Positions 1 to 8,302 are shown, counted from the stretch's first letter. The stretch: 64,000 nt of DNA from Mongoliimonas terrestris (GCF_001927285.1 NZ_MSIG01000010.1:1-64000); one strand, 5' to 3'. Made by a program: numbers and translations. Notes: generated by a model not told the origin, from the letters alone.

Positions 1-32
1 GGGTGGGAGCGGGTCTTGCGTGGTTCGTGCTC

Positions 33-104
33 GCCGGCCTTGCATCGTTCGGCGTTGCCGGCCTTGCATCGTTCGGCGTCGCGGGCCTTGCGTGCTTCCG
101 GGTC
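33..104. repeat. 24-bp tandem repeat, two full copies and a degenerate third
   Basis: The unit beginning GCCGGCCTTGCATCG is repeated head to tail at 33-56 and 57-80 with one base difference, and a decayed third copy follows. It is intergenic. The role is unknown; slippage between copies could change the copy number. Confidence 0.7.
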
Positions 105-140
105 GCCAGTGTCGCACGACCGACGCCGCCCCCTCCTCCC

Positions 141-236
141 TCGTCATGGTCCGGTTCAGCCGGACCAGCCACGCATTCCGCCGCACGTCACCTGGAAAAA
201 GCGTGGGTGGTCCGCCTTCGCGGACCATGACGATCG
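141..236. repeat. Intergenic palindromic element, copy 1
   Basis: This element contains two hairpins, GGTCCGGTTCAGCCGGACC on the left and GGTCCGCCTTCGCGGACC on the right, with CCACGC/GCGTGG arms between them and CGTCATGG / CCATGACG ends. The same arms occur in reverse-complement order at 6052-6149, so the two copies form an inverted pair about 6 kb apart. It resembles mobile REP/RIME-like intergenic repeats. No coding capacity is evident. Confidence 0.75.
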
Positions 237-361
237 GGGGGGTTCGGGTGGGAGCGGGTCTTGCGTGGTTCGTGGGTCGTCGGCCTTGCGTGGTTCGTGG
301 TCGCCGTTCGCGCACCACCGCTCGCGCGCCCTCCTCCCTCGTCACCATGAAGACGGCTTCG

Positions 362-1618
362 CTACCCCGCCGGCGCGCCGGACCGGCGCAGCCGGATCTC
401 GATGCGGCGGCGTTCCGCCACGTCGGCGAAGGTGGCGCCCTCGATCAGCCGCCCGTCGGTGCCGACCAGGGGGCCGGCGGAGAGCGGCAGCACGTCGAGG
501 CCGGCAAGGCGCGGGTCGGCCGCCAGCACCCGCGCCACCGCCACCGCGCGGGCAAGGCCGAGCCCGGCATTGTCGGCCGGCACCAGCGCCTCCACCGTGC
601 CGCCGCCGCGCACCACGTCGATCAGCGCGCCGTCGAGGTTGGAGATGGTGTTGCGCGCCACCGGCCGCTCGTCCGTGTGGCCCACCACCTCGATCACGTC
701 CACGTCGAAGCGGTCGACGAGCGCGCGCAGCCGCGCTGCCGTCTCGCCGGTCAGCCGGTCGGCGAAGGCCGGGCCGAGCACCGCGCTGCCGGTCTCGAAC
801 AGGAAGCCCTCGCGCTCCTTCAGGGTGATGATCGGCGGCAGGTCCGCCGCCCGGCCGTCGCGCGCCGCCACCACGTCGTCCGGCACGAGGTTGGCCGCGC
901 GCGCCGCGGCGGCGGCCGCCTCCGCCTCGGCGATCTCCGCCGCCTCCCGCGCCGCAGCCGCGTCCTCGGTCAGCGCCGCCACGCTCTCCTGAAGCGCCGC
1001 CACCTGGCGCTCGGCCTCCAGCAGCCGGCGCGCGGCGGCGACCGCCTGGTCGCGGCTCTCCGCCACGAAGGCCGCCACCTGATCGGCGTCGAGCGGCGCA
1101 TCGGCCGCAACCCCCAGCCGCTCGCGAAGCGCGTCGGCGAGCGCCACGTCGGCTAGCACCCGCTCGGGTCCGGCGCCCTCGACGAGCGGCCGGAGCGCCC
1201 CCAGCGTGTCGCCGGTCTCGGCCATCGCCTCCGGGTCGATCCCCGCCGCCTTCAGCCGCGCCACCGTTCGGTCCGCCGCCACCAGCCGGTCCCAGGTGTC
1301 GTCCACCGCCGCCCCGGATGCCGGCGCCACGGCCGCCGTCGCCGTCCCGCCCCCCGGTTGCACCGCCGCCGCCTGGACCGCCTGGGGCGGCGTCGCCAAG
1401 GCCTCCCGCCGTGCCTCGTCCAGGGCGGAGAGCGCCAGCGTCCGCGTCGCCGCCAGCTCATCCTCCGCCTTGTCCAGCTTCAGCTTGGCGTCGGCCAGCA
1501 ACGCCGCGAGCGCGATCAGCAGGCAGAACACCAGGAGCAGCAACAGCTCCGCCATGGTCAGCCCGAGGATGAGCCCCTGGCGGTAGGAGCCGTTCTGCCG
1601 GTCCACGTCCTGTCTCAT
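362..1618 (-). CDS. OmpA/MotB-like stator B subunit
   Basis: 418 aa. A short cytoplasmic N-terminus is followed by one membrane helix (about 15-37), two coiled-coil stretches (about 40-75 and 155-240) and a C-terminal OmpA-like peptidoglycan-binding domain (about 255-410) with a VVGHTDERP motif and an ERRRIEIRL end. This is the MotB/ExbD/ZorB plan: an inner-membrane helix that partners a MotA-type channel and a periplasmic domain that grips the cell wall. The helix begins TMAELLLLLVF; Glu24 sits where MotB, ExbD and ZorB carry the ion-binding Asp. It is the last gene of a four-gene operon, and its ATG overlaps the upstream stop by 4 nt. Family assignment is firm for OmpA and inferred for the stator role. 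Confidence 0.8.
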   Translation of the reverse strand: MRQDVDRQNGSYRQGLILGLTMAELLLLLVFCLLIALAALLADAKLKLDKAEDELAATRTLALSALDEARREALATPPQAVQAAAVQPGGGTATAAVAPASGAAVDDTWDRLVAADRTVARLKAAGIDPEAMAETGDTLGALRPLVEGAGPERVLADVALADALRERLGVAADAPLDADQVAAFVAESRDQAVAAARRLLEAERQVAALQESVAALTEDAAAAREAAEIAEAEAAAAAARAANLVPDDVVAARDGRAADLPPIITLKEREGFLFETGSAVLGPAFADRLTGETAARLRALVDRFDVDVIEVVGHTDERPVARNTISNLDGALIDVVRGGGTVEALVPADNAGLGLARAVAVARVLAADPRLAGLDVLPLSAGPLVGTDGRLIEGATFADVAERRRIEIRLRRSGAPAG

Positions 1619-2688
1619 CGCGCGCTCTCCCGCTCCACGTCCGTCGCCGGAAACGCCGCCGGCTCGCGCGGATCATCCGCCGCCGGCTCGGGCGCCTCGA
1701 CCGCCGCCGCCACCGCGTCCCGCGCCGCCTCCCCCGGGTCGGCCGCCGCCCGGTCCGCCTCGGCCACCACCACCGGCACCGACCATTCGGCAACCGGCGT
1801 CGGGTCGGCGAACGCCACCGGCGTCCGCCCCCTATCCGTCGGCCGGTCGTCCCCCGTCCCCGTCGCCGACAGCGCCGCCGTCAGCCGGTCCATGGCGGCG
1901 GCGTGGTCGACCAGCATCTGCCCCATCCGGTCCACCACCCGGTCGAACCCGTCCGCCCGCATCGCCGACGTCACGCCCGCCACCGGCACACCCGCGCCCG
2001 AAGAACCCGCCCCCGGCACGCCCATCACCGGATCCGGCCGCGAGCCCGCGAGCGGCGCCTTCAGCGCGGCCCGCGCCTCCCCGTCGGCGATGCGCCGGGT
2101 CACCCCGTCGAGGGCGGCGGCCAGGGCGGCCGCCTGTTCGCCGAGCTGACGCAGGTCGGCCACGCCCTCCTCCGCCGACTGGCGCACCGAGCGGCGGAAG
2201 TGGTTCATCTCGATCACCGCGCTGTCGAGTTCCCGGCGCACCCGCCGGGCCGCGTCGGCCAGCTCCAGCCGCGTCACCCGCTCGATCTCCGCCGGGTCGC
2301 GCCGCATCTGGTTCATGAAGAGCCGCAGCGCGATGCCGGCGATCGTCGTCGCGATGGCGACGCCGAAGTTGCGGACGATCTCCTCCGCCGCCCCGGACAC
2401 GGTGAACTGGGCGAGCGACACGCCGAGCGAGGTCAGCGTGAACAGGAACCCCATGTAGTAGAGGTTGTCGCCGGTCTGGTCGTCCCGCAGCAGCAGCCCG
2501 CGGGCGAGCCGCACCGTCACCGCGTAGGCCACCATGATGGCGACCGGCACGAAGGTTACCCAGCCGGCCGGGATGCCGGCCGACTTGGCGATCAGGATGT
2601 AGAAGGCCCCGATCGCCACGAAGGCGATGAAGACCATCGCGTCGAGGAAGCCGGTGCCGCCGGCGGGCGCGTCGGGCCGGGCCGCCAT
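1615..2688 (-). CDS. MotA/TolQ/ZorA-like membrane channel subunit with coiled-coil tail
   Basis: 357 aa. Four membrane helices are visible at about 13-35, 42-66, 78-100 and 105-130. Helix 3 (YMGFLFTLTSLG) and helix 4 (FGVAIATTIAGIALRLF) resemble the paired pore helices of the MotA/TolQ/ExbB family, including the Thr pair in helix 4. A cytoplasmic coiled-coil region (about 135-200) and a long Ala/Asp-rich low-complexity tail follow, an arrangement seen in ZorA of Zorya defence rather than in MotA. Start ATG overlaps the previous stop by 1 nt. It most likely assembles with the OmpA protein encoded next. The family call rests on motif resemblance only. Confidence 0.6.
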   Translation of the reverse strand: MAARPDAPAGGTGFLDAMVFIAFVAIGAFYILIAKSAGIPAGWVTFVPVAIMVAYAVTVRLARGLLLRDDQTGDNLYYMGFLFTLTSLGVSLAQFTVSGAAEEIVRNFGVAIATTIAGIALRLFMNQMRRDPAEIERVTRLELADAARRVRRELDSAVIEMNHFRRSVRQSAEEGVADLRQLGEQAAALAAALDGVTRRIADGEARAALKAPLAGSRPDPVMGVPGAGSSGAGVPVAGVTSAMRADGFDRVVDRMGQMLVDHAAAMDRLTAALSATGTGDDRPTDRGRTPVAFADPTPVAEWSVPVVVAEADRAAADPGEAARDAVAAAVEAPEPAADDPREPAAFPATDVERESAR

Positions 2689-3533
2689 CAGCCGGTCCCC
2701 TGCAGCTTCACGGCCTCCACGAGGCGGCCCCGCATGGTCTCCACCCAGGTGTTCCAGAAGGCGATGTGCGCGCCCGTGTCGAACGGCGCCGCGCCCGACC
2801 GCCGCTGCACGTAGAGCACCGTCACCGCCGCCCCGGCGAGATCCGTGCGAAGGTCCTGGAAGGCCGGCGTTGCGGCGAAGCGCGCGAACGTGAGGTCGCC
2901 CGCGTACTGGCTGTAGGCCGGCGTGTTCTCCAGCATGTCGGACACCACCACCAGCCGCTTCTCCCGCGCGGCGGCCGCCTGCCCGTCGAAATGGTCGAGG
3001 GCCGCCCGCTGGATCGCCCGCATGATGGGCGAGGTGTCGGCCGGGGCCGCCGGCAGCCCGGCCTCCAGCAGCGCCGTCAAAGGCTGGCGGAAGCCCTCGT
3101 CCCAGGTCCGCCGCACGGCCTCCGGGTTGGCGGTGAGGCTGGAGAGCCCCTCCCCGGTGCCCGGATTGCAGCGCGAGAACAGCACCCGCCCCGCCGCGTC
3201 GTCCGGCGACAGTACCCGAAGCTCCAGCAGCCCGTGCGTCGGCATGGCGTCGGCAAGGTCGAGGAGCCGCGTGCGCACTTGGAGCCGCGCCGGCTCCGGC
3301 AGATCGTCGGAAACGTCGAGCAGCACCACCGTCACCGCCGCCGGCCCGCCCTCCGGGCAGAGCGTCTCGGCGTCGAGCGTCGGCGGCGGCGCCACCGTGG
3401 CGCTGAACCAGGCGACGGCGCCGAGGCCGCCGAAGGCGATCAGCGCCAGCACCGCCCCGAAGGCGATCTTCCAGCCGTCGCCGCCCGCGCCGCCGCGCCG
3501 GCTCCCGCGCCGGCTACGTCGTTGGCGCGCCAT
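2688..3533 (-). CDS. Membrane-anchored vWA-like protein of the stator-like operon
   Basis: 281 aa. An Arg/Gly-rich N-terminus (1-20) is followed by one membrane helix (about 22-44) and a periplasmic domain with a Rossmann-like von Willebrand A pattern. VVLLDVSDD (Asp73, Ser75) resembles the first metal-site motif, ADTSPIMRAI supplies a candidate Thr, and LVVVSDMLENT matches the later strand-Asp motif. This is a metal-site or adhesion fold that often works in protein assembly or sensing. The ATG was chosen because it places the helix near the N-terminus; the gene starts 20 nt inside the upstream gene and ends 1 nt into the downstream one. Function is not recognised. Confidence 0.6.
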   Translation of the reverse strand: MARQRRSRRGSRRGGAGGDGWKIAFGAVLALIAFGGLGAVAWFSATVAPPPTLDAETLCPEGGPAAVTVVLLDVSDDLPEPARLQVRTRLLDLADAMPTHGLLELRVLSPDDAAGRVLFSRCNPGTGEGLSSLTANPEAVRRTWDEGFRQPLTALLEAGLPAAPADTSPIMRAIQRAALDHFDGQAAAAREKRLVVVSDMLENTPAYSQYAGDLTFARFAATPAFQDLRTDLAGAAVTVLYVQRRSGAAPFDTGAHIAFWNTWVETMRGRLVEAVKLQGTG

Positions 3534-4959
3534 GGGGCCTCTCCTCAAACAGGTCGTCGATCTGGTGATAGCCGGCCACCGCCTGGTCGAAGGCCGCGTG
3601 CACGGCAGCCACCTCCCGCTCCAGAAGCCCCTGGGTGTCGTGGATCGCCTGCCGGAGGTCGCCCCGCGCCGGCGCCACCACGTCGGCGTCGAGCGGGATA
3701 CGGCGAAGCTCGTAGCGGGTGTCGAAGCGCACCGGCGCCGGCGTCGTCCGCGCCTCCCGGTTGGCGGTCCGGTAGAGGCCGAGGAGCATGTTGGCGGTGG
3801 TCTCCAGGTGGGTCTGGTGCGCCTCGAACAGGCGGGCGAGGCGCGCCCGCGCGGCGACGATGGCGTCATACTCCGCCCGCCGCACGGCGAGGTCCCGGTG
3901 GGCGTCCTCCATGGTCTCGATGTTCTCGTCCCGCACGTCGAGGAGCGCGTCGATCAGCTCCTGCTTGCGCCGGATATAGGTCTCCCGCGCCGCGGAAAGC
4001 CGCCGCTCCAGGTCGCCGAACCCCGGATAGGGGTCCACCGTGGCGAAGCCGTCGATGAGGGCGACCACCGAGAAGAAGAAGCCGATGGCGAAGAAGAGCC
4101 AGGACTTAACGTCGGCCAGATCCGCCGGCGCCGCCGCCAGCCGCTCCATCACCAGCCGTCCCGCGTCGCCGGAGAGCGCCGAGGCCACCTCCCGGTAGTG
4201 GGCGAGCGCCAGGTTGAGGCCGACCGCGAAGGCGAGCCAGGCGAGGAAGCCGATCAGGCCGACGAGCTTGCGCAGCCAGTTCCGGTGCACCAGCTCGGGC
4301 AGCGCCATCCGGCCGACGAGGAAGCTCGCCATCACGTTGAGCACCGCGAAGGCCAGTGCCTCGGTGGTGCCGCCGAGAAGGCCGGTGGCCGAGCCGCGGG
4401 CGAGGAACGCCCCGTTCACCACCGTCTCCAGAAGGAGCAGCACGGCCAGGAGGCCGAACTTCAGCGCCTGGGCGCCCGTGGTCGGCGGGCGCGGCGTGCG
4501 CTCCAGCCGGTGGCGCTTCTTGAACGCCTCCTTCTCGGCCTCGTGGTCCTTCAGCGCCCGGCGCAGCCCGTGCAGCTCGTCCCGCCCGGTCGCCGCCTCG
4601 GCGCGGAACTCGCTCACCGCCGCCGGCGCCGCGTGGCGGATCGCCCCGAACCGGCCCTCCAGGTCGAGGCCCGCCAGCCGCTCCTGATAGACCTGCAGCT
4701 GGTCGGTCAGCGTCGCGTGGGCGGCCTTCAGCTCCGCCTCCACCCGCTCCACGATCCGCCCCTCCACCTCGTCCGCATAGGCGGCGTCCGAGGGCGGCAG
4801 TTCGGCGGCGCCGCGGGCGCGCCCGGCCTCCACCAGCTTGAGGTCGGCGGCGACCCGGTCAGGATCGAGATCGGCGAACAGCTCCAGGTTGGGCTTCAGG
4901 TCCCCCGGCTCGCGCCGCAACCCCTCCACCAGACGCGACAACGGATTCGACTTGGCCAC
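3514..4959 (-). CDS. Multi-pass membrane coiled-coil protein, first gene of the stator-like operon
   Basis: 481 aa from a GTG start preceded by GGTGAGG at good spacing; an in-frame start further upstream would add 32 residues without obvious character. The first 160 residues are charged and helical, then come about four membrane helices (about 168-190, 200-222, 230-255, 295-315), then a second long coiled-coil region (about 325-400) and a short acidic tail. No catalytic motif is visible and I do not recognise the family. Translational coupling with the vWA-like, channel and OmpA genes suggests one complex. It is divergent from the secreted nuclease gene. Confidence 0.6.
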   Translation of the reverse strand: MAKSNPLSRLVEGLRREPGDLKPNLELFADLDPDRVAADLKLVEAGRARGAAELPPSDAAYADEVEGRIVERVEAELKAAHATLTDQLQVYQERLAGLDLEGRFGAIRHAAPAAVSEFRAEAATGRDELHGLRRALKDHEAEKEAFKKRHRLERTPRPPTTGAQALKFGLLAVLLLLETVVNGAFLARGSATGLLGGTTEALAFAVLNVMASFLVGRMALPELVHRNWLRKLVGLIGFLAWLAFAVGLNLALAHYREVASALSGDAGRLVMERLAAAPADLADVKSWLFFAIGFFFSVVALIDGFATVDPYPGFGDLERRLSAARETYIRRKQELIDALLDVRDENIETMEDAHRDLAVRRAEYDAIVAARARLARLFEAHQTHLETTANMLLGLYRTANREARTTPAPVRFDTRYELRRIPLDADVVAPARGDLRQAIHDTQGLLEREVAAVHAAFDQAVAGYHQIDDLFEERPHGAPTT

Positions 4960-5120
4960 GGACACCCTCACCTCATCCCCGTTCCCGCGCGGGCGGCGTC
5001 CGGGTCTACACGCTGGCATTGAAAAACGAGACCGTTCACCAATCTTTAAGAGCACCGCGCCGAGGCTTGGACCCGGCGCCGGCCGGATCCGCCCGGCGGT
5101 CGCTCAACGCCCAAGGTAAT

Positions 5121-5780
5121 ATGAAACGTCTTCTCGTGCTCGCATGTGCGGTCTTTATGGCCATTCTGCAACCGTCCTTCGCCGCCAAGCGGTTTCGCGT
5201 CGTGGACGGCGACACCCTGACCCTCGACGGCGAGACCATCCGCCTCCACGGCATCGACGCGCCGGAGGCCGGCCAGACCTGCGCGGCGGCGAAAGGCGGC
5301 CGCTGGCCCTGCGGCAACGCCGCCATCAAGGCCCTGACGCTTCTCATCGGCGACGCCACGCCCGTCTGCGACGACCGCGGAAAGGACGCCTACGGCCGCA
5401 CCCTCTCGGTCTGCGCCGTCCGCGGCCGCGACGTCAACCGCCAGATGGTGGAGCGCGGCGCCGCCTGGGCCTTCCGCCGCTACGCCGACGACTACGCCGC
5501 CGCCGAGGACACCGCCCGCGCCGCCGGCCGCGGCATCTGGCAGGCGCCGACCGAGACCGCCTGGGACTACCGCGCCCACCGCTGGGCCGCCGCCGCTGAA
5601 GCCGCCCCGTCCGACTGCCCCATCAAGGGCAACGTCTCCGGCGCCAAGCGCATCTACCACGCCCCCTGGAGCCCCTGGTACGACCGCACCCGCGTCAGCC
5701 CCGCCAAGGGCGAACGCTGGTTCTGCACCGAAGCCGAAGCCCTCGCCGCCGGCTGGCGCGCCCCCGCCTGGGGCGGCTGA
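5121..5780 (+). CDS. Secreted thermonuclease (SNase-like) protein
   Basis: 219 aa. Residues 1-22 are a signal peptide, so the product should act in the periplasm or outside. The staphylococcal nuclease fold follows, with VVDGDTLTLDG (Asp29, Asp31), RLHGIDAPE (Arg41, Asp46, Glu49) and YGRTL (Arg93), matching the calcium-binding and catalytic residues of the family. It should cut DNA or RNA phosphodiester bonds. A C-terminal segment (about 166-215; IKGN, YDRT, RWFC, GWRAP) resembles a small Cys-containing module often attached to such nucleases. The start was chosen for the signal peptide and an AAGG site 5 nt upstream; a longer in-frame start at 5019 is less likely. Confidence 0.85.
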   Translation: MKRLLVLACAVFMAILQPSFAAKRFRVVDGDTLTLDGETIRLHGIDAPEAGQTCAAAKGGRWPCGNAAIKALTLLIGDATPVCDDRGKDAYGRTLSVCAVRGRDVNRQMVERGAAWAFRRYADDYAAAEDTARAAGRGIWQAPTETAWDYRAHRWAAAAEAAPSDCPIKGNVSGAKRIYHAPWSPWYDRTRVSPAKGERWFCTEAEALAAGWRAPAWGG

Positions 5781-5894
5781 GGGGGCGGGCAGGAATCGCC
5801 CCGACGACGGAGGATCGGGGGCCACCGGTGCGCCCCAACCATCACGGGCGCCCCCTCGGGCACCCGCCACCCCCTCACCGCCACCCCCTCCATC

Positions 5895-5994
5895 GTCATC
5901 CCGACGAACGTCGGGATCCAACCGTCCGACCCATCACCCGCACCGGTCCCGCCCCCGCCACCGTCGGCTGGATCCCGACGTCCGTCGGGATGAC
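5895..5994. repeat. Paired palindromes with TCCCGACG/CGTCGGGA arms
   Basis: Two near-identical palindromes, one at 5895-5917 and one at 5971-5994, each have TCCCGACG and CGTCGGGA arms and face each other across about 50 bases. GTCAT at the left end and ATGAC at the right end make the whole unit an inverted repeat. This is typical of short intergenic repeat families; there is no coding function. Confidence 0.75.
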
Positions 5995-6051
5995 GGGCAG
6001 CGCGCTGCGCCTTCGGCATGACCGGCGCATTCCCTTTCCCACCCCCTCCTC

Positions 6052-6149
6052 GATCGTCATGGTCCGCGAAGGCGGACCACCCACGCTTTTTCGCCACCCG
6101 CCAACCGACGCAATGCGTGGCTGGTCCGGCTGAACCGGACCATGACGAT
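6052..6149. repeat. Intergenic palindromic element, copy 2 (inverted)
   Basis: This is the reverse complement of the element at 141-236: GGTCCGCGAAGGCGGACC comes first, then CCACGC, then GCGTGG and GGTCCGGCTGAACCGGACC, ending in CATGACGATG. The arms are conserved and the centre has diverged. Together the copies bracket the stator-like operon and the nuclease. Confidence 0.75.
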
Positions 6150-6207
6150 GGCGCAGAGGCGCGGCCCCCAGTACGCCCACCTCACCCGTCGTCACCATCC
6201 CCCTCCG

Positions 6208-6987
6208 TCACACGATCAGCGACTCCCCCCCGTCGATCCAGATCGGCGTCCCTGTCACATGCCGCGCCCGGTCTGAGGCGAGGAAGAGCACCAGGTCGGC
6301 CACGTCCTCCGCCTTGCCCTTCTCCCCGCCCGTCAGCGGGATCTCCCCGTCCGGATACTCCACCCGCACCGCCGCCTCCTCCAGGTTGCGCTTCGCCGTG
6401 TTGTCCGAGATGGCCGTGCCGATGGCGCCGGGGCAGATCACGTTGACGCGGATGCGGTGCTTGGCGAGCTCCAGCGCCAGCACCTTCGTCATCGCCACCT
6501 GGGCCGCCTTGGTGGCCGCGTAGGCGACCGTGCCCGGGTTGGAGAAGGTGCGCGTGCCGTTGATGGAGGCGGTGATCACGATCGACCCGCCCCCCTTCTT
6601 CAGGTGCGGCACGGTGGTGTGCAGCGTCAGGTAGGTGCCCCGCAAATTCACCGCGATCGTCTTGTCCCATTCCTCCGGGGTGAGGTCGTCGATCGGCGCC
6701 CAGGTGCCGTTGACGCCCGCGTTGGCGAACACCACGTCGAGCCGGCCCGCCGCGTCCACCAGCCGGTCCACCGCCGTGCGCATGGCGCCCTCGTCACTCA
6801 CGTCCGCGACGAGCACGTGCGCCGTCCCGCCCGCCTCGGCTATGGCCTCCGCCACGTCCTGCAGCTCGCTCTCGGTGCGGCCGAGAAGCCCCACCACCGC
6901 GCCTTCGGCGGCAAGCTTCTCGGCGCTCGCCCGGCCGATGCCCGAGCCCGCGCCGGTGACGAGGGCGACCTTGCCGATGAGTTCCAT
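6208..6987 (-). CDS. SDR family NAD(P)-dependent oxidoreductase
   Basis: 259 aa, the usual length of a classical short-chain dehydrogenase/reductase. Visible features are the cofactor loop TGAGSGIG (11-18), NAG (89-91), Asn114, catalytic Ser141, Tyr156 and Lys160 (YAATK), and the C-terminal GTPIWIDGG segment. It oxidises or reduces an alcohol/carbonyl substrate in the cytoplasm; the substrate cannot be told from sequence. AAGGGAA precedes the ATG. It is divergent from ku and appears monocistronic. Confidence 0.88.
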   Translation of the reverse strand: MELIGKVALVTGAGSGIGRASAEKLAAEGAVVGLLGRTESELQDVAEAIAEAGGTAHVLVADVSDEGAMRTAVDRLVDAAGRLDVVFANAGVNGTWAPIDDLTPEEWDKTIAVNLRGTYLTLHTTVPHLKKGGGSIVITASINGTRTFSNPGTVAYAATKAAQVAMTKVLALELAKHRIRVNVICPGAIGTAISDNTAKRNLEEAAVRVEYPDGEIPLTGGEKGKAEDVADLVLFLASDRARHVTGTPIWIDGGESLIV

Positions 6988-7108
6988 GATCCGTTCCCTT
7001 CGCGAGAGGACAGGGCGAGACGCCCGTCGAAGCCCTTCAGAACCCGACGGCCCTCGCCGGTGTTCCGGGGGGCCTGGGCACCGCCGTCGAACGACGCGAA
7101 ACGCGGAG

Positions 7109-7133
7109 GGAACGGAGTCGCTCCGCTTCCGTT
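7109..7133 (+). promoter_or_regulatory. EcfG (general stress) promoter of ku-ligD, exact match
   Basis: GGAAC (7109-7113), 16 bases, CGTT (7130-7133). It lies 63 bases upstream of the ku ATG on the same strand and in an intergenic region. This matches the known consensus for the alphaproteobacterial EcfG sigma factor at all nine bases. Confidence 0.75.
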
Positions 7134-7195
7134 CGAGTCTGATCCAAGGACCGGGGCGCGTATTGCCGGACCGGTCGCGTCAAGGAGGATGTCCG

Positions 7196-8302
7196 ATGGC
7201 CGAGAAGGTCCGGACCATGTGGAAGGGTTTTCTCAGGCTCTCCCTGGTCACCATTCCGGTGCGGATGGTCAGCGCCAGCCGCACGTCGAACGCGGTGAGC
7301 TTCCACCAGATCGACCGCAAGACGAACCAGCGGATCCGCTACCAGAAGGTCGTCCCCGGCAAGGGCGAGGTCGACAAGGAGGACATCGTCCGCGGCTACG
7401 AGGTGGAGCCCGGCCAGTATGTGCTCCTGGAGGACGAGGAGCTCGACAGCGTCAAGATCGAGAGCCGCCACACCATCGAGCTCACCCAGTTCGTGGAGGC
7501 CTGCGAGATTGATCCGCTCTACTTCGAGAAACCCTACTACCTGCTGCCCGACGGCGACGTGGCCGAGGAGGGCTATCGCACCATCCGCGACGCACTCCGG
7601 CAGATGGGCAAGGTCGGCATCGGCCAGCAGTCGGTACGCGGGCGGGAGAACCTCGTCACCATCCACCCGGCCGGCGACGGCCTGCTTCTGGAAACGCTCC
7701 GCTACGAGGAGGAGGTGAAGGAGGCCGACGAGGTCTTCGCCGACATCGGCCGCGGTACGCTCCGCGGCGACCTGATCGAGATGGCCAAGGACCTGATCGC
7801 CCGCAAGGCCGAGCCCTTCGACCCGGGCGCCTTCGAGAACCACTACGCCCAGGCCCTCCGCGAGCTGGTGGAGGCCAAGATCGCCAGCGGCCGGTCGGTC
7901 GCCGTCGGCGAGAGCGAGACGGAAGGCCCGTCCACGGTAGTCGACTTCATGGAGGCGCTCCGCCGCTCCGTCGCCCGCGAAGGCGACGGCAAGGGTGGCG
8001 ACGGCAAGGGCGCCGCTAAGCCCGATCCCAAGCCGGCTGCCAAGGCGTCCGCCCGTGAGACCACTGCCAAGCCGGCCGAACCGAAGCCCGAACCCGCGCC
8101 GAAAAAGACCACAGCCGGCAAGGCTGGCGCCTCCAAGCCGGCGGGCAAGACCGCCGCCCCGACGAAGACCGCCGCCGCGTCGAACCGCGCGCCGTCCCGG
8201 TCCGAACCGGCCGAGCCGAAGCCGCCCGCCAAGGCTGCGCGCGGCAAGAAGCCCGCCGCCAAGACTGCCGAGCCGGCGCCGAAGCGGCGGAGGGCCGGGT
8301 GA
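7196..8302 (+). CDS. ku: Non-homologous end joining protein Ku
   Basis: 368 aa. Residues 1-255 form the bacterial Ku core (WKGFLRLSLVTIPVRM at the start, then YEVEPGQYVLL and YFEKPYYLLPD), which dimerises around broken DNA ends and recruits LigD. Residues about 265-368 are a Lys/Ala/Pro-rich tail, as in Ku proteins with extended DNA-binding C-termini. The ATG is set by a strong AAGGAGGA site 6 nt upstream. The stop overlaps the ligD ATG, so the two are co-translated. An exact EcfG promoter upstream points to induction by general stress or stationary phase. Confidence 0.93.
   Translation: MAEKVRTMWKGFLRLSLVTIPVRMVSASRTSNAVSFHQIDRKTNQRIRYQKVVPGKGEVDKEDIVRGYEVEPGQYVLLEDEELDSVKIESRHTIELTQFVEACEIDPLYFEKPYYLLPDGDVAEEGYRTIRDALRQMGKVGIGQQSVRGRENLVTIHPAGDGLLLETLRYEEEVKEADEVFADIGRGTLRGDLIEMAKDLIARKAEPFDPGAFENHYAQALRELVEAKIASGRSVAVGESETEGPSTVVDFMEALRRSVAREGDGKGGDGKGAAKPDPKPAAKASARETTAKPAEPKPEPAPKKTTAGKAGASKPAGKTAAPTKTAAASNRAPSRSEPAEPKPPAKAARGKKPAAKTAEPAPKRRRAG

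Larger units (their letters stand above)
1..361. other. Intergenic stretch at the window edge, repeat-rich
   Basis: No convincing gene is visible. The stretch holds a 29-bp direct repeat (positions 1-29 and 246-274), a 24-bp tandem repeat and a long palindromic element, listed separately. Reading frames run through it only because the DNA is GC-rich and repetitive; their translations are low complexity with no domain. It lies 3' of the minus-strand stator-like operon. Confidence 0.6.
5781..6207. other. Intergenic stretch holding two palindromic repeats
   Basis: 427 bases between the convergent nuclease and SDR genes. It contains a paired hairpin repeat at 5895-5994 and the inverted second copy of the edge element at 6052-6149. 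No gene is supported. Confidence 0.6.

Noticed and set aside
33..104. CRISPR-like array at the left edge
   Set aside because: The 24-bp units are directly adjacent with no spacers and only two full copies; no cas genes are present.
3..828. Open frames in the repeat-rich first kilobase
   Set aside because: They are low-complexity translations of GC-rich repeats and run antisense to the OmpA stator gene.
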